Below are positions 1 through 6,591 of a DNA stretch of 6,883 nucleotides, one piece after another. Origin of the DNA: an uncultured Lachnospiraceae bacterium (GTDB lineage Bacteria; Bacillota; Clostridia; Lachnospirales; Lachnospiraceae); NCBI GenBank assembly GCA_937891165.1, contig CALAEX010000034.1, forward strand, positions 1 through 6,883, given 5' to 3'. How positions within the stretch are numbered: the stretch's first letter is position 1; every line of letters starts with the position of its first letter. A program made the translations under genes and the position numbers. The notes beneath the pieces were generated by a model. The model was given only the letters and a program-made list of their open reading frames with translations. It did no database searches and was not told the DNA's origin.

Positions 1-80
1 TATTAAATCTCTAAAGACACAAAATTATTTACAGTCTCGAACAGTAACTTTAACACTATACTTTTGCTTTAACTACAGTC

Positions 81-108
81 CTACTCTTTACATAGATGTA
101 AACAGTAG
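81..108 (-). other. Hairpin directly after the GLUG protein gene
   Basis: CTACT-C-TTTACA (81-92) pairs with TGTAAA-C-AGTAG (97-108) around a TAGA loop, with one mismatch. It starts one base beyond the stop codon (110-112, minus strand). No T-run follows in the transcript direction, so it is not a standard intrinsic terminator. It may stabilise the mRNA end or mark the far end of the recombinase element. Confidence 0.4.
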
Positions 109-109
109 C

Positions 110-3010
110 CTATTCTATCACCATTACTTCTACTGGCATTACATACAAAGCATTCCCTGTTTCTTTTTCAATCATAATTAATGTAACAATTGCTTCTCCT
201 TCTTGTACTGGTGTTACATTTCCTACATTATCTACCCAAACAATCGTTGGTTCAGAAGAAATCCATTGATAGTCATAAGCTTCTGCCTTCCAATTTTCAA
301 CACCATAAAAATTCAAATCTACTCGTTCATTTCTTCTTAATACAAGAGAATCAAAGGTACACGAACTAGAAGTACCAAGTAAAATTGGTGCTTCTGTATT
401 TTCTGGAACTACAACTTGCATTGATTTTACATTTAAAAAGTTTCCAGTTTCTTTATTTTTTAATCTTAAACTTAGCGTTGCTACACCTGATGTATTTGCT
501 TGAATGTAGCCCACTTCATCTGTTGTCATAACAGATTCATCAGAGCTTTCCCAATCATATTCGTATTTTTCTCTCATCCAATTCTTAACGCCCCAAAAAT
601 CTATATCCATACGTTCTCCTAAGAACAACGTACGAACTAAAGAAATATCACTCCAAGAAGTTCCAAGACGAATTGCTTCTAATGCTTCTGTTGGGTCATT
701 TTTAATTTTTGGTTCTTCTTCTACAATTACTACAATCGTTTCTGTTCTCTTATTTTCACCTTCTCCTATGGATGCAATAATCTCTGCCATACCAAAATGC
801 TTCATTGTTACATGACCATTTTCATCTACTTCTACTACATTTTTATTTGTGCTTTCCCATACTACATTTTCTTCTAAAGAAAGATTTGCGATAGAAAGTT
901 GATTCGTTGTTCCAACTTCTTGTACAAGAAATGTTACTTTATTTCCCTGCTCATCTAAAATAATTTCATTAGTAGATTCTACAAAAGTCATACCTGGCAT
1001 TGTTGTTATTGTTGGCACTACAGTTACTGTCGGAATTGGACTTATCGTTGGTACTGGTGTTGCTGTTGCACTTGGTGTCGGAATACTAGTAGGAACTGGC
1101 GTTACAGTTATCGTTGGTTGTACCAATTCTTCCTTTTCCTTGATTACAAGTTTTGTACCATTCCAAGCAATATAAGCACTATTGTCACTATAATAAAGAC
1201 TATTTAATACGTTATCACATTGTACTACATTTTCCACTACATTGTATGCCGTACTCAATGTATTGATTTTATTTTCCCAATTTTCCACATTATAAGAATA
1301 TGCACCTATTTCTTTTAAACTTTTCATATTTTCTACAGGCATTCCAACTACATAACCACTCCAATCATTCTCACTTGTTCCTTTTTCATCTTCTACAAGT
1401 GTTGTTCCTTTGTAAATTGTAGCATTCGTAGAATAACAACGTTCCATTGTTCCATTTTTAGCACTACTCGACCATAATCCTACAATACCTCCAACACAAT
1501 AAGCATTATTATCCCCACTAGCAAGAGTTGCTGTTATTTGTCCACAGTTATAGCAATCTGAAACTACTACATTATCACCACTTTTAGCCACTAACCCTAC
1601 AATACCTCCAACATTATGTCCACCTATAACAGTTCCATCATTATAACAATTAGAAACAATACAAGAAGTACATACCTGTCCTACAATACCAGCAATTGCA
1701 TTACTACTTGCTTCTCCACTTGCTTTAATTACTCCATGATTATAACAATCACGAATGGTTACATTTCCAACCGTTCCAGAACCACCAAGAATACCTGCTG
1801 TATTCACACCTTTAGAATTTACATTACCTATATTTGTACACTTTTTAATTGTGATGTACTTTGCTTGCATTACAATGCCACCAGCATAACCACCTTTAGA
1901 ACTCACATTACCTGTATTATAGCAATTTGTAATCATAATATCTTCTGCATCACTAATACCAGCCGCATTTCCTATAATACCACCTACTGCTAATGTACCT
2001 GTGATTGCACCTGTATTGATACAATTTGACACAGAAACTCCACGAACTCCTTGGTTTAAATCTGTAATTTGAGCAATAATACCTGCTGTACGGCAATTAG
2101 CTATTGTACCACTTTGAGTAATTGCACCACTATTAGAACAGTTTGCCACTGTACCAGAAGCTACTTCTGCTACAATTCCAGAAATTCTTACATTTGGACC
2201 ACCAATCACAGTAATATTACCTGTATTCGAACTATTTTCAATTTTTCCTCCGACACTACGAGCACAAACTCCTGCTACAAATAAAAAGTCTTTTTTATTT
2301 GAAAAACTTTCTCCTGAAACCAATATATCTGTGTTGTTCACACAATTTCTAATAATACCACTATTTTCACAAACGATACCTGCAATTTCTGCAACACCAA
2401 TAAGCCCACTTGTCTTTGACATTGTTCCTGTTATAACACATTGGTCAATCATACCATGATTTACATTAACAAGCAAAGCATAATGAGCTTCTTCATTATT
2501 TGCAATTACCATACCTTTTGTTTCAATTCTTACATTTTTTACTGTTCCAGTAGTTCCTACAAAACCAAATAAAGCACTATCAGAATAATTACTTACTGTA
2601 ATTGTATAATTATCTCCACTAAACTCCCCATTATATGGATATTCTTTCGTACCAATCACATTCAATATAGCTTCTGTTGCATCAATAGAATTCATCACTT
2701 TAGCATTGTAATTTGGAATATCATCTATAGAAGCTACTGCTTCTCCATTTTTATTTCTAACTACTACTGTTACTTTTTCTTTTTTTACTACTTTAGCTAA
2801 TATATTTAAATCATCTGCTGTATCAATTTGATAATATCCTGTAGTCTTACCTTCTGGAATATAATACTTTAACTCATCCTCTACAATATAAGTAGTCCCA
2901 CTTTTTGCTTCTTCCTTTGCATAAGCTGTCATCAAACAAAAATTACTTGGTATAAATAACAATACCATTATCCATAACATAATATTTTCTACCATTCGTT
3001 TTGTTTTCAT
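110..3010 (-). CDS. Secreted GLUG-repeat / Ig-like surface protein (966 aa)
   Basis: This is probably an exported adhesin-like or envelope-associated protein; its ligand is unknown. Residues 1-31 form a signal peptide: KTKR at the N-terminus, a hydrophobic core at about 10-27, and a likely cut after AYA31. A DL-N-LA segment near 66-72 precedes the repeats. About 187-535 hold ten to eleven GLUG-like units (pattern NCxNxGxI...GGIVG), expected to stack as a beta-solenoid. Residues 632-673 are a Pro/Thr-rich linker. About 675-765 resemble a BIG2 Ig-like domain (WESTNKNVVEVDENGHV), and 784-870 and 881-966 are two related Ig-like modules, each with an F-GV-NW...Y-Y-W-SS core. There is no LPXTG motif, C-terminal membrane helix or obvious cell-wall anchor, so it may be released or held by another mechanism. 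The start is supported by GAGAGGG about 9 nt upstream of ATG. It begins 39 nt after the recombinase gene with no terminator between, so co-transcription is likely. Architecture is clear; function is inferred. Confidence 0.9.
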   Translation of the reverse strand: MKTKRMVENIMLWIMVLLFIPSNFCLMTAYAKEEAKSGTTYIVEDELKYYIPEGKTTGYYQIDTADDLNILAKVVKKEKVTVVVRNKNGEAVASIDDIPNYNAKVMNSIDATEAILNVIGTKEYPYNGEFSGDNYTITVSNYSDSALFGFVGTTGTVKNVRIETKGMVIANNEEAHYALLVNVNHGMIDQCVITGTMSKTSGLIGVAEIAGIVCENSGIIRNCVNNTDILVSGESFSNKKDFLFVAGVCARSVGGKIENSSNTGNITVIGGPNVRISGIVAEVASGTVANCSNSGAITQSGTIANCRTAGIIAQITDLNQGVRGVSVSNCINTGAITGTLAVGGIIGNAAGISDAEDIMITNCYNTGNVSSKGGYAGGIVMQAKYITIKKCTNIGNVNSKGVNTAGILGGSGTVGNVTIRDCYNHGVIKASGEASSNAIAGIVGQVCTSCIVSNCYNDGTVIGGHNVGGIVGLVAKSGDNVVVSDCYNCGQITATLASGDNNAYCVGGIVGLWSSSAKNGTMERCYSTNATIYKGTTLVEDEKGTSENDWSGYVVGMPVENMKSLKEIGAYSYNVENWENKINTLSTAYNVVENVVQCDNVLNSLYYSDNSAYIAWNGTKLVIKEKEELVQPTITVTPVPTSIPTPSATATPVPTISPIPTVTVVPTITTMPGMTFVESTNEIILDEQGNKVTFLVQEVGTTNQLSIANLSLEENVVWESTNKNVVEVDENGHVTMKHFGMAEIIASIGEGENKRTETIVVIVEEEPKIKNDPTEALEAIRLGTSWSDISLVRTLFLGERMDIDFWGVKNWMREKYEYDWESSDESVMTTDEVGYIQANTSGVATLSLRLKNKETGNFLNVKSMQVVVPENTEAPILLGTSSSCTFDSLVLRRNERVDLNFYGVENWKAEAYDYQWISSEPTIVWVDNVGNVTPVQEGEAIVTLIMIEKETGNALYVMPVEVMVIE

Positions 3011-3049
3011 TTTATTTTTCCCTCTCTCACTTAACCTACATTTTCTTTT

Positions 3050-3685
3050 TTATATCTTGTCAGAAGAAGAAATCTCATCGTCTTCTTCTAATAATTCTTT
3101 TACAAATTTCCTTGCTTTATTTACACGTTTTCCTTTTAATTTATAACTAAACATGGTAACCATTTGAGCAAAATCTTCTATTAATTCTTGTTGTTCTATT
3201 TCTTCTGTATCATCTAGTACTTCTATTTCACACTCATACAAGCTTGCTATATATTCCACTAATTCAAAACCAACTCTTAAGAGTCTATCTCTATACAAGA
3301 CAACTATTTTTTCTACTTTATTTTGTGATATCTTTTTTAGTAATTCTTTTAATCCTTTTTTCTTATAATTTGTTCCTAAACCAATATCACTAATAATTTC
3401 AAATGGCTTTCCTTGTGCTTCTAAATAACATTGTATTTGCTCTATTTGCTTCTCTAATTCGTCCTTTTGCTTATTACTAGAAACCCTACAATATCCAATC
3501 ACTACTCTATCTAAGTTTACTTTTCTTTTCATTAACTGATGTAATTGCTCCCGAGAATAATATCGATAGCCATTACTAGAAGTATGATGCGGATGAAGCT
3601 TTCCATTTTTATCCCAATTTCTCAATGTTTGTGCTGATACACCTAAAATTTTTGAGAATTCATGGATAGAATAGTAATCACTCAT
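3050..3685 (-). CDS. tnpA: IS607-family serine recombinase (TnpA-type), without tnpB
   Basis: This is a DNA recombinase of the IS607 TnpA type, a serine transposase that acts through a covalent serine-DNA intermediate. Residues 4-50 are a MerR-like helix-turn-helix (YSIHEFSKILGVSAQTLRNW, then GYRYYSREQL). Residues 60-185 are a resolvase catalytic domain. The block GYCRVSSNKQ gives R67 and the predicted nucleophile S69, and YRDRLLR (131-137) supplies the D133/R134/R137 cluster. A charged helical tail (about 185-211) ends the protein. The length of 211 aa is normal for the family and no key residue is missing, so the enzyme may be active. AAAGGAG lies 8 nt before ATG. IS607 elements usually carry tnpB just after or overlapping tnpA; here no tnpB is present and the next gene is the GLUG protein. 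It could be a remnant IS, an element with different cargo, or a recombinase adopted for local rearrangement. Confidence 0.93.
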   Translation of the reverse strand: MSDYYSIHEFSKILGVSAQTLRNWDKNGKLHPHHTSSNGYRYYSREQLHQLMKRKVNLDRVVIGYCRVSSNKQKDELEKQIEQIQCYLEAQGKPFEIISDIGLGTNYKKKGLKELLKKISQNKVEKIVVLYRDRLLRVGFELVEYIASLYECEIEVLDDTEEIEQQELIEDFAQMVTMFSYKLKGKRVNKARKFVKELLEEDDEISSSDKI

Positions 3686-3715
3686 TCTAACGTCTCCTTT
3701 ACCAATTTAAGGTAT

Positions 3716-3744
3716 ATTTTATCAAAATAACTTTAAAAAGTCAA
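3716..3744 (-). promoter_or_regulatory. Promoter of the recombinase gene (extended -10)
   Basis: On the minus strand TTGACT (3739-3744) is followed after 17 bases by TAAAAT (3716-3721), with TGA directly before the -10 giving an extended -10 element. Transcription would start near 3709, leaving a leader of about two dozen bases that contains AAAGGAG (3694-3700). It probably also drives the GLUG protein gene downstream. The spacing and match are good for a sigma-A promoter. Confidence 0.65.
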
Positions 3745-3841
3745 TTATATATTATAGTTTTTATAACTTTATAATTACTATCTAGCCTATTTCTATTCTA
3801 TGAATCAAACATATATTTGTAATCCACTTCGCTACTTATAA

Positions 3842-3856
3842 ATAGTAAGTTACTAT
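3842..3856. repeat. Perfect 7-1-7 inverted repeat between rubrerythrin terminator and recombinase
   Basis: ATAGTAA and TTACTAT flank a single G. It lies just beyond the rubrerythrin terminator and about 100 bases upstream of the recombinase promoter. It could be a binding site for a dimeric protein, or lie near an element end, or be chance in AT-rich DNA. No function is assigned. Confidence 0.4.
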
Positions 3857-3863
3857 AAAAGTT

Positions 3864-3902
3864 AAAAAAATCGCCTGTCAACATATGACAGACGATTTTT
3901 TT
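3864..3902 (-). terminator. Intrinsic terminator of the rubrerythrin gene
   Basis: CTGTCA (3875-3880) pairs with TGACAG (3886-3891) around a 5-nt loop. After one mismatch the stem extends through TCG/CGA and the A/T runs. Read on the minus strand the hairpin ends in a run of seven T and begins one base after the rubrerythrin stop codon. The opposite strand also ends in T, so it could work in both directions. It insulates the recombinase region from rubrerythrin transcription. Confidence 0.9.
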
Positions 3903-3903
3903 C

Positions 3904-4449
3904 TTAATAATTTTCTTTTCTAACTTCAAAATAAGCTTGTGGATGATTACAAACAGGACAAACTTCTGGTGCTTTTGTTCCCTCAACGATATGACCACAA
4001 TTACGACATTCCCAAACAGTAACTTCACTTTTTTCAAATACTGTTTTATTTTCAATGTTTTGAAGCAAAGCACGATATCTTTCTTCATGAGCTTTTTCAA
4101 TTGCAGCTACTCCACGGAATTGCTCTGCTAGCTTATGGAAACCTTCTTCTTCTGCCTCCTTTGCCATTCGTTCATACATATCCGTCCATTCTGCATTTTC
4201 TCCTTCTGCCGCATGAAGAAGATTTTCTTCTGTTGTACCTAATTCTCCAAGAGCCTTAAACCATAACTTTGCATGCTCTTTTTCATTCTGTGCAGTCTGA
4301 AGAAATAAATCAGCAATTTGTTCATAACCTGCTTTTTTAGCAACGGAAGCAAAGTATGTATATTTATTTCTTGCCTGAGACTCACCTGCAAACGCTTCCC
4401 ATAAATTTTTTTCTGTTTTTGTACCCGCATAAGGATTCTTTTTTTCCAT
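3904..4449 (-). CDS. rbr: Rubrerythrin
   Basis: This is a cytoplasmic peroxide-scavenging protein of anaerobes: it reduces hydrogen peroxide to water at a non-haem di-iron site, with electrons passed through a rubredoxin-like centre. Residues 1-135 form the ferritin-like four-helix domain. Likely iron ligands are E23 (AGESQA), E56 and H59 (NEKEHA), E87 and D90 (EWTDMY), and E118 and H121 (IEKAH). Residues 143-177 form the C-terminal rubredoxin-like domain with C148-x2-C151 and C164-x2-C167. The order ferritin-like then rubredoxin is classical, not the reversed form, and the 181-aa length fits. AAGGAGA lies 9 nt before ATG. The gene is monocistronic, with its own promoter, a PerR-like palindrome over the -10 and a strong terminator. 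Ligand numbers come from motif comparison, not a structure. Confidence 0.97.
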   Translation of the reverse strand: MEKKNPYAGTKTEKNLWEAFAGESQARNKYTYFASVAKKAGYEQIADLFLQTAQNEKEHAKLWFKALGELGTTEENLLHAAEGENAEWTDMYERMAKEAEEEGFHKLAEQFRGVAAIEKAHEERYRALLQNIENKTVFEKSEVTVWECRNCGHIVEGTKAPEVCPVCNHPQAYFEVRKENY

Positions 4450-4473
4450 AAATAATTATCTCCTTGTTTACTA

Positions 4474-4503
4474 TTGACATATTAAAAAAAACACTTTTAT
4501 AAT
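4474..4503 (+). promoter_or_regulatory. Consensus-like promoter on the opposite strand, antisense to the isomerase gene
   Basis: TTGACA (4474-4479) and TATAAT (4498-4503) are both exact consensus hexamers, 18 bases apart, on the plus strand. A transcript would start near 4510 and run into the 3' end of the isomerase gene in antisense. No plus-strand gene follows, so this is either an antisense RNA promoter or a chance match in AT-rich DNA. Its -10 overlaps the rubrerythrin -10, so the two promoters could not be occupied together. Confidence 0.35.
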
Positions 4504-4513
4504 ACCATTATAA
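4497..4513. promoter_or_regulatory. PerR-like palindromic operator over the rubrerythrin promoter
   Basis: TTATAATACCATTATAA is a perfect 7-bp inverted repeat with a 3-bp centre. Its half-sites are identical to those of the PerR box known from Bacillus (TTATAAT-n-ATTATAA), but that box has a 1-bp centre. It covers the -10 of the rubrerythrin promoter, where a repressor would block transcription until peroxide is present. A related 9-bp direct repeat, AACACTTTT, occurs at 4490-4498 and 4512-4520, 22 bp apart. PerR control is an inference from the half-sites and the gene. Confidence 0.5.
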
Positions 4514-4527
4514 CACTTTTGCGTCAA
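4499..4527 (-). promoter_or_regulatory. Rubrerythrin promoter
   Basis: On the minus strand TTGACG (4522-4527) is followed after 17 bases by TATTAT (4499-4504). Initiation would fall near 4492, giving a leader of about 43 nt with AAGGAGA at 4459-4465. A second TATAAT-like hexamer (4507-4512) lies within the same palindrome but has no suitable -35. Confidence 0.65.
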
Positions 4528-4566
4528 TTATTATTCCAAAAATACACCAAAATAACTATCTATTTT

Positions 4567-5427
4567 TTACTCTAAAAACATTCTCTCTAATTTTTTTGCA
4601 CAATCTGCCATTTCTTGAACTTTAGAGAACACCGTTTCTGCATTACTTCCTTCACAATGCCTATCTGCTTCTAATGTAAGATATCCCGCATAACCTATCT
4701 CACGCAAAGCTTCTATCACAGCATTAAAATTAATATCCATTGTAAATGGAAGTTGATGACTATCATGATGACGGTCATTATCATGAATATGTAATGCTTG
4801 TAAATGTGAACCAAGAGCACGTATCATTTCTGGTGCTGACGTATGAAGTCCTCTCATTTCTGCATGTCCAATATCCAGACAAGCAACAAAATACAGGTCA
4901 TTTACTGCCCTTATATGTGCTAAAAAACTTTCTGGGTCACTGCAAGCTGCTGGTGCTGCTTCCTGCTTTTCATTATTCCAATTCCACATATTCTCTGTTG
5001 CTATTTTTACTCCATGCTCTTTTGCAAATGGAAGAAGTTCTAAATACATTTCAGCATTCTCTAAAGGACTCTTATTATTGTCAGGATGAATAATACAAAT
5101 CGTACCGCCCGCTTCCGCAGTACATTCAATCGCTCTTTTTAAATATCCTCGAATTTCGTCACAATACACTGGAAATGGAGCAAGCGACTGATTACAAACA
5201 ATTCCATTCTCTAATGCAATCTTCTTTAATTTTCTCGCAAAAGACAAATATTCTTTCGATTGTAAAGGATGACTCGATGGAATCAAACATCGATTGCCCC
5301 AATCATACTTTGCCATATCAAACATCGAAAAATCAAACGCATCAAAACCTGCCTTTACAACCATACGCACTGCTTCTTCCTCACCTACATACTTTGCAAA
5401 AGAAGCAATTTCTGTTGAAATTTTCAT
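4567..5427 (-). CDS. Sugar phosphate isomerase/epimerase-like TIM-barrel protein (286 aa)
   Basis: This belongs to the xylose isomerase-like / AP endonuclease 2 TIM-barrel superfamily, whose metal-dependent members isomerise or epimerise sugars and related polyols; the substrate is not readable. Likely metal and catalytic residues, counted from the chosen start, are E145 (ATENMWNW), D185 and H188 (CLDIGH), H213 in HIHDND (211-218 region), and E253 (TLEAD). The end-of-barrel pattern, a glycine-containing GYAGYLTLEAD strand after an INF..VIEALREIGY helix, is typical. No signal peptide or membrane segment is seen, so it is cytoplasmic. The start at 5427 is chosen because AAGGTGG (5435-5441) sits 7 nt upstream. 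A longer reading from 5478 would overlap the previous gene and add a 17-residue tail unlike the family. It follows the glycohydrolase by 17 bases, so the two are co-transcribed. No clear terminator follows. Confidence 0.88.
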   Translation of the reverse strand: MKISTEIASFAKYVGEEEAVRMVVKAGFDAFDFSMFDMAKYDWGNRCLIPSSHPLQSKEYLSFARKLKKIALENGIVCNQSLAPFPVYCDEIRGYLKRAIECTAEAGGTICIIHPDNNKSPLENAEMYLELLPFAKEHGVKIATENMWNWNNEKQEAAPAACSDPESFLAHIRAVNDLYFVACLDIGHAEMRGLHTSAPEMIRALGSHLQALHIHDNDRHHDSHQLPFTMDINFNAVIEALREIGYAGYLTLEADRHCEGSNAETVFSKVQEMADCAKKLERMFLE

Positions 5428-5434
5428 TATCACA

Positions 5435-5441
5435 CCACCTT
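5435..5441 (-). promoter_or_regulatory. Ribosome binding site that fixes the isomerase start
   Basis: AAGGTGG on the minus strand lies 7 nt before ATG at 5427 and directly after the glycohydrolase stop codon (5445-5447). It supports the 286-residue start over an upstream ATG at 5478 that lies inside the preceding gene. Confidence 0.75.
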
Positions 5442-5444
5442 CTC

Positions 5445-6344
5445 TTATACAATTCTTTGAATCATCTCTTCCATCCATTCTTTCCTTGCCAACTGATTAA
5501 TCCATTCCTTTGGAATACCTTTTTCTCCACCGATTCCATAATAAATGCCTGCAATACCTCCTGCCACTGCCGCAACAGTATCCGTATCATCTCCAAGTTC
5601 CACCGCTCTTATGACACAATCTCTATAATTTTCTGTATTCATAAAGCACCATACTGCTGCCTCTAATGTATCCACTACATAACCAGTACTTCTAATTCTT
5701 TCCCTTGAAAAAGAAGCAATCTGTGGAATATTCTCGCATTCATCCACACAACAAGTAAGATTTTCTACTGCCTGTTCTTTTTTCATACCTTTCATAAGAT
5801 TTTCAACAAGTTGTATATAAATTCTACAACACATCAAAGAAATCTTATGTCCATGCGTAAGACTAGATAAATCAACTATGTCATCTATCGTATGTTCTAC
5901 AAATGCAATAGGCAGAATTCTCATAAGAGAACCATTTCCATTATCGTGAAGACCTTTTCCTCCACATGCAAGTGGAGTTTCTCCTTCTTTATATCTTCCA
6001 ATTGCTGTAACAGTTGTACACCCTACATCAAAACATTTACCATATGGACAATATTCTCCCTGACATAACCAACTACTAAATCTATTCATTAAATCTTCAT
6101 AATCAAAATAATCACATTCAATAAAACTCTCTAATGTTGCCAAAGTCATTGAACTATCATCCGACCATGTTCCAGCAGGCTGATGATGTGTTCCAAAACC
6201 AACCATATCTTCTACTTTAAACGAATCCCTTCTTTTAAATTCAAACGGAACTCCTAGTGCATCCCCAACAATAACACCAAACATCGCACTTTCCAAAAAT
6301 TCCCCATTTTTGAATCGTATTCTTTTCTTTTCGCTCTTTTCCAT
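5445..6344 (-). CDS. ADP-ribosylglycohydrolase family protein (DraG/ARH-like, 299 aa)
   Basis: Members of this family use a two-metal (usually Mg or Mn) centre to cleave ADP-ribose from proteins or related molecules; DraG, for example, removes it from arginine of dinitrogenase reductase. Family motifs appear in order: GDALGVPFEF (27-36), GTWSDDSSMT (58-67) with S61/D62/D63, DNGNGSLMRILPIA (134-147), THGH (163-166), and ELGDDTDTVAAVAGGIAG (249-266) with D252/D253/D255. These Asp pairs are the expected metal ligands and all are present, so the enzyme should be active. The length matches single-domain family members. It is cytoplasmic with no signal. AAAGGAG (6357-6363) is 12 nt before ATG, a slightly long spacing. 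No ADP-ribosyltransferase or nitrogenase gene is in the window, so the target is unknown; small-molecule or nucleoside-related substrates are also possible given the isomerase partner. Confidence 0.93.
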   Translation of the reverse strand: MEKSEKKRIRFKNGEFLESAMFGVIVGDALGVPFEFKRRDSFKVEDMVGFGTHHQPAGTWSDDSSMTLATLESFIECDYFDYEDLMNRFSSWLCQGEYCPYGKCFDVGCTTVTAIGRYKEGETPLACGGKGLHDNGNGSLMRILPIAFVEHTIDDIVDLSSLTHGHKISLMCCRIYIQLVENLMKGMKKEQAVENLTCCVDECENIPQIASFSRERIRSTGYVVDTLEAAVWCFMNTENYRDCVIRAVELGDDTDTVAAVAGGIAGIYYGIGGEKGIPKEWINQLARKEWMEEMIQRIV

Positions 6345-6396
6345 ACTTTTTATATGCTCCTTTCTCTATTTAATTCTTTATCTTCAATTCTACTTT

Positions 6397-6425
6397 AATA
6401 TACCATAAAATATGTATTGCAACAA
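6397..6425 (-). promoter_or_regulatory. Probable promoter of the glycohydrolase-isomerase operon
   Basis: On the minus strand TTGTTG (6420-6425) is followed after 17 bases by TATATT (6397-6402), with TGG just before it forming an extended -10. Initiation would be near 6390 with a leader of about 45 nt. A perfect TTGACA lies further upstream (6435-6440) but has only poor -10 candidates at normal spacing. Confidence 0.5.
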
Positions 6426-6472
6426 TAAGCATACTGTCAAAATTTACACATTTATTTTAATAACTATAAATG

Positions 6473-6480
6473 AGCAAGTT
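6473..6480. repeat. Left 8-bp target site duplication of the MITE
   Basis: AGCAAGTT directly abuts the left terminal inverted repeat and is repeated exactly at 6592-6599 on the other side of the element. This is the signature of a transposase-made staggered cut. Confidence 0.85.
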
Positions 6481-6591
6481 GGTTCTTCCGCAAATTTACG
6501 TTTTTTTATTTAAATCATTTTGTGGATTACTGGTATATACTGGGATTTAAGAATCCTTTTTTTGTAAAATACAAAAAAATGCGGAAGAACC
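6481..6591. mobile_element. 111-bp MITE-like element with 12-bp terminal inverted repeats
   Basis: GGTTCTTCCGCA (6481-6492) and its exact reverse complement (6580-6591) bound a 111-bp AT-rich insert, flanked by an 8-bp direct repeat. Subterminal pairs TTTAC/GTAAA and TTAAATC (6510-6516)/GATTTAA (6544-6550) would let it fold into one long hairpin. It has no transposase gene and must be moved by an enzyme encoded elsewhere. The 8-bp duplication and ends starting with GG agree with ISL3-family elements; that family assignment is an inference. It sits about 137 bases upstream of the glycohydrolase start, outside the predicted promoter. Confidence 0.85.

Noticed and set aside
1..109. Remnant of tnpB downstream of the recombinase unit
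   Set aside because: Minus-strand frames past the GLUG stop contain several stops and no TnpB-like motif.
992..1117. Repeat DNA in the Pro/Thr linker as a CRISPR-like or phase-variable tract
   Set aside because: The repetition comes from similar Pro/Thr codons; there are no exact repeats with unique spacers and no long homopolymer or exact short tandem unit.
1616..2284. Plus-strand ORFs opposite the GLUG gene
   Set aside because: Their Ser/Thr/Asn/Cys/Ile-rich translations are the antisense of the repeated GLUG units, with no start signals.
3798..4100. Minus-strand ORF of 100 codons
   Set aside because: It overlaps the rubrerythrin gene and its terminator out of frame, and its composition (Lys/Ile/Val/Phe-rich) is that of a shadow frame.
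5428..5478. Longer N-terminus for the isomerase
   Set aside because: It would start inside the glycohydrolase gene and add 17 residues; the ATG at 5427 has a well-placed ribosome binding site and a family-like N-terminus.
4746..5666. Plus-strand ORFs opposite the isomerase and glycohydrolase genes
   Set aside because: They are antisense to two well-supported genes, His/Leu/Ser-rich, and lack ribosome binding sites.
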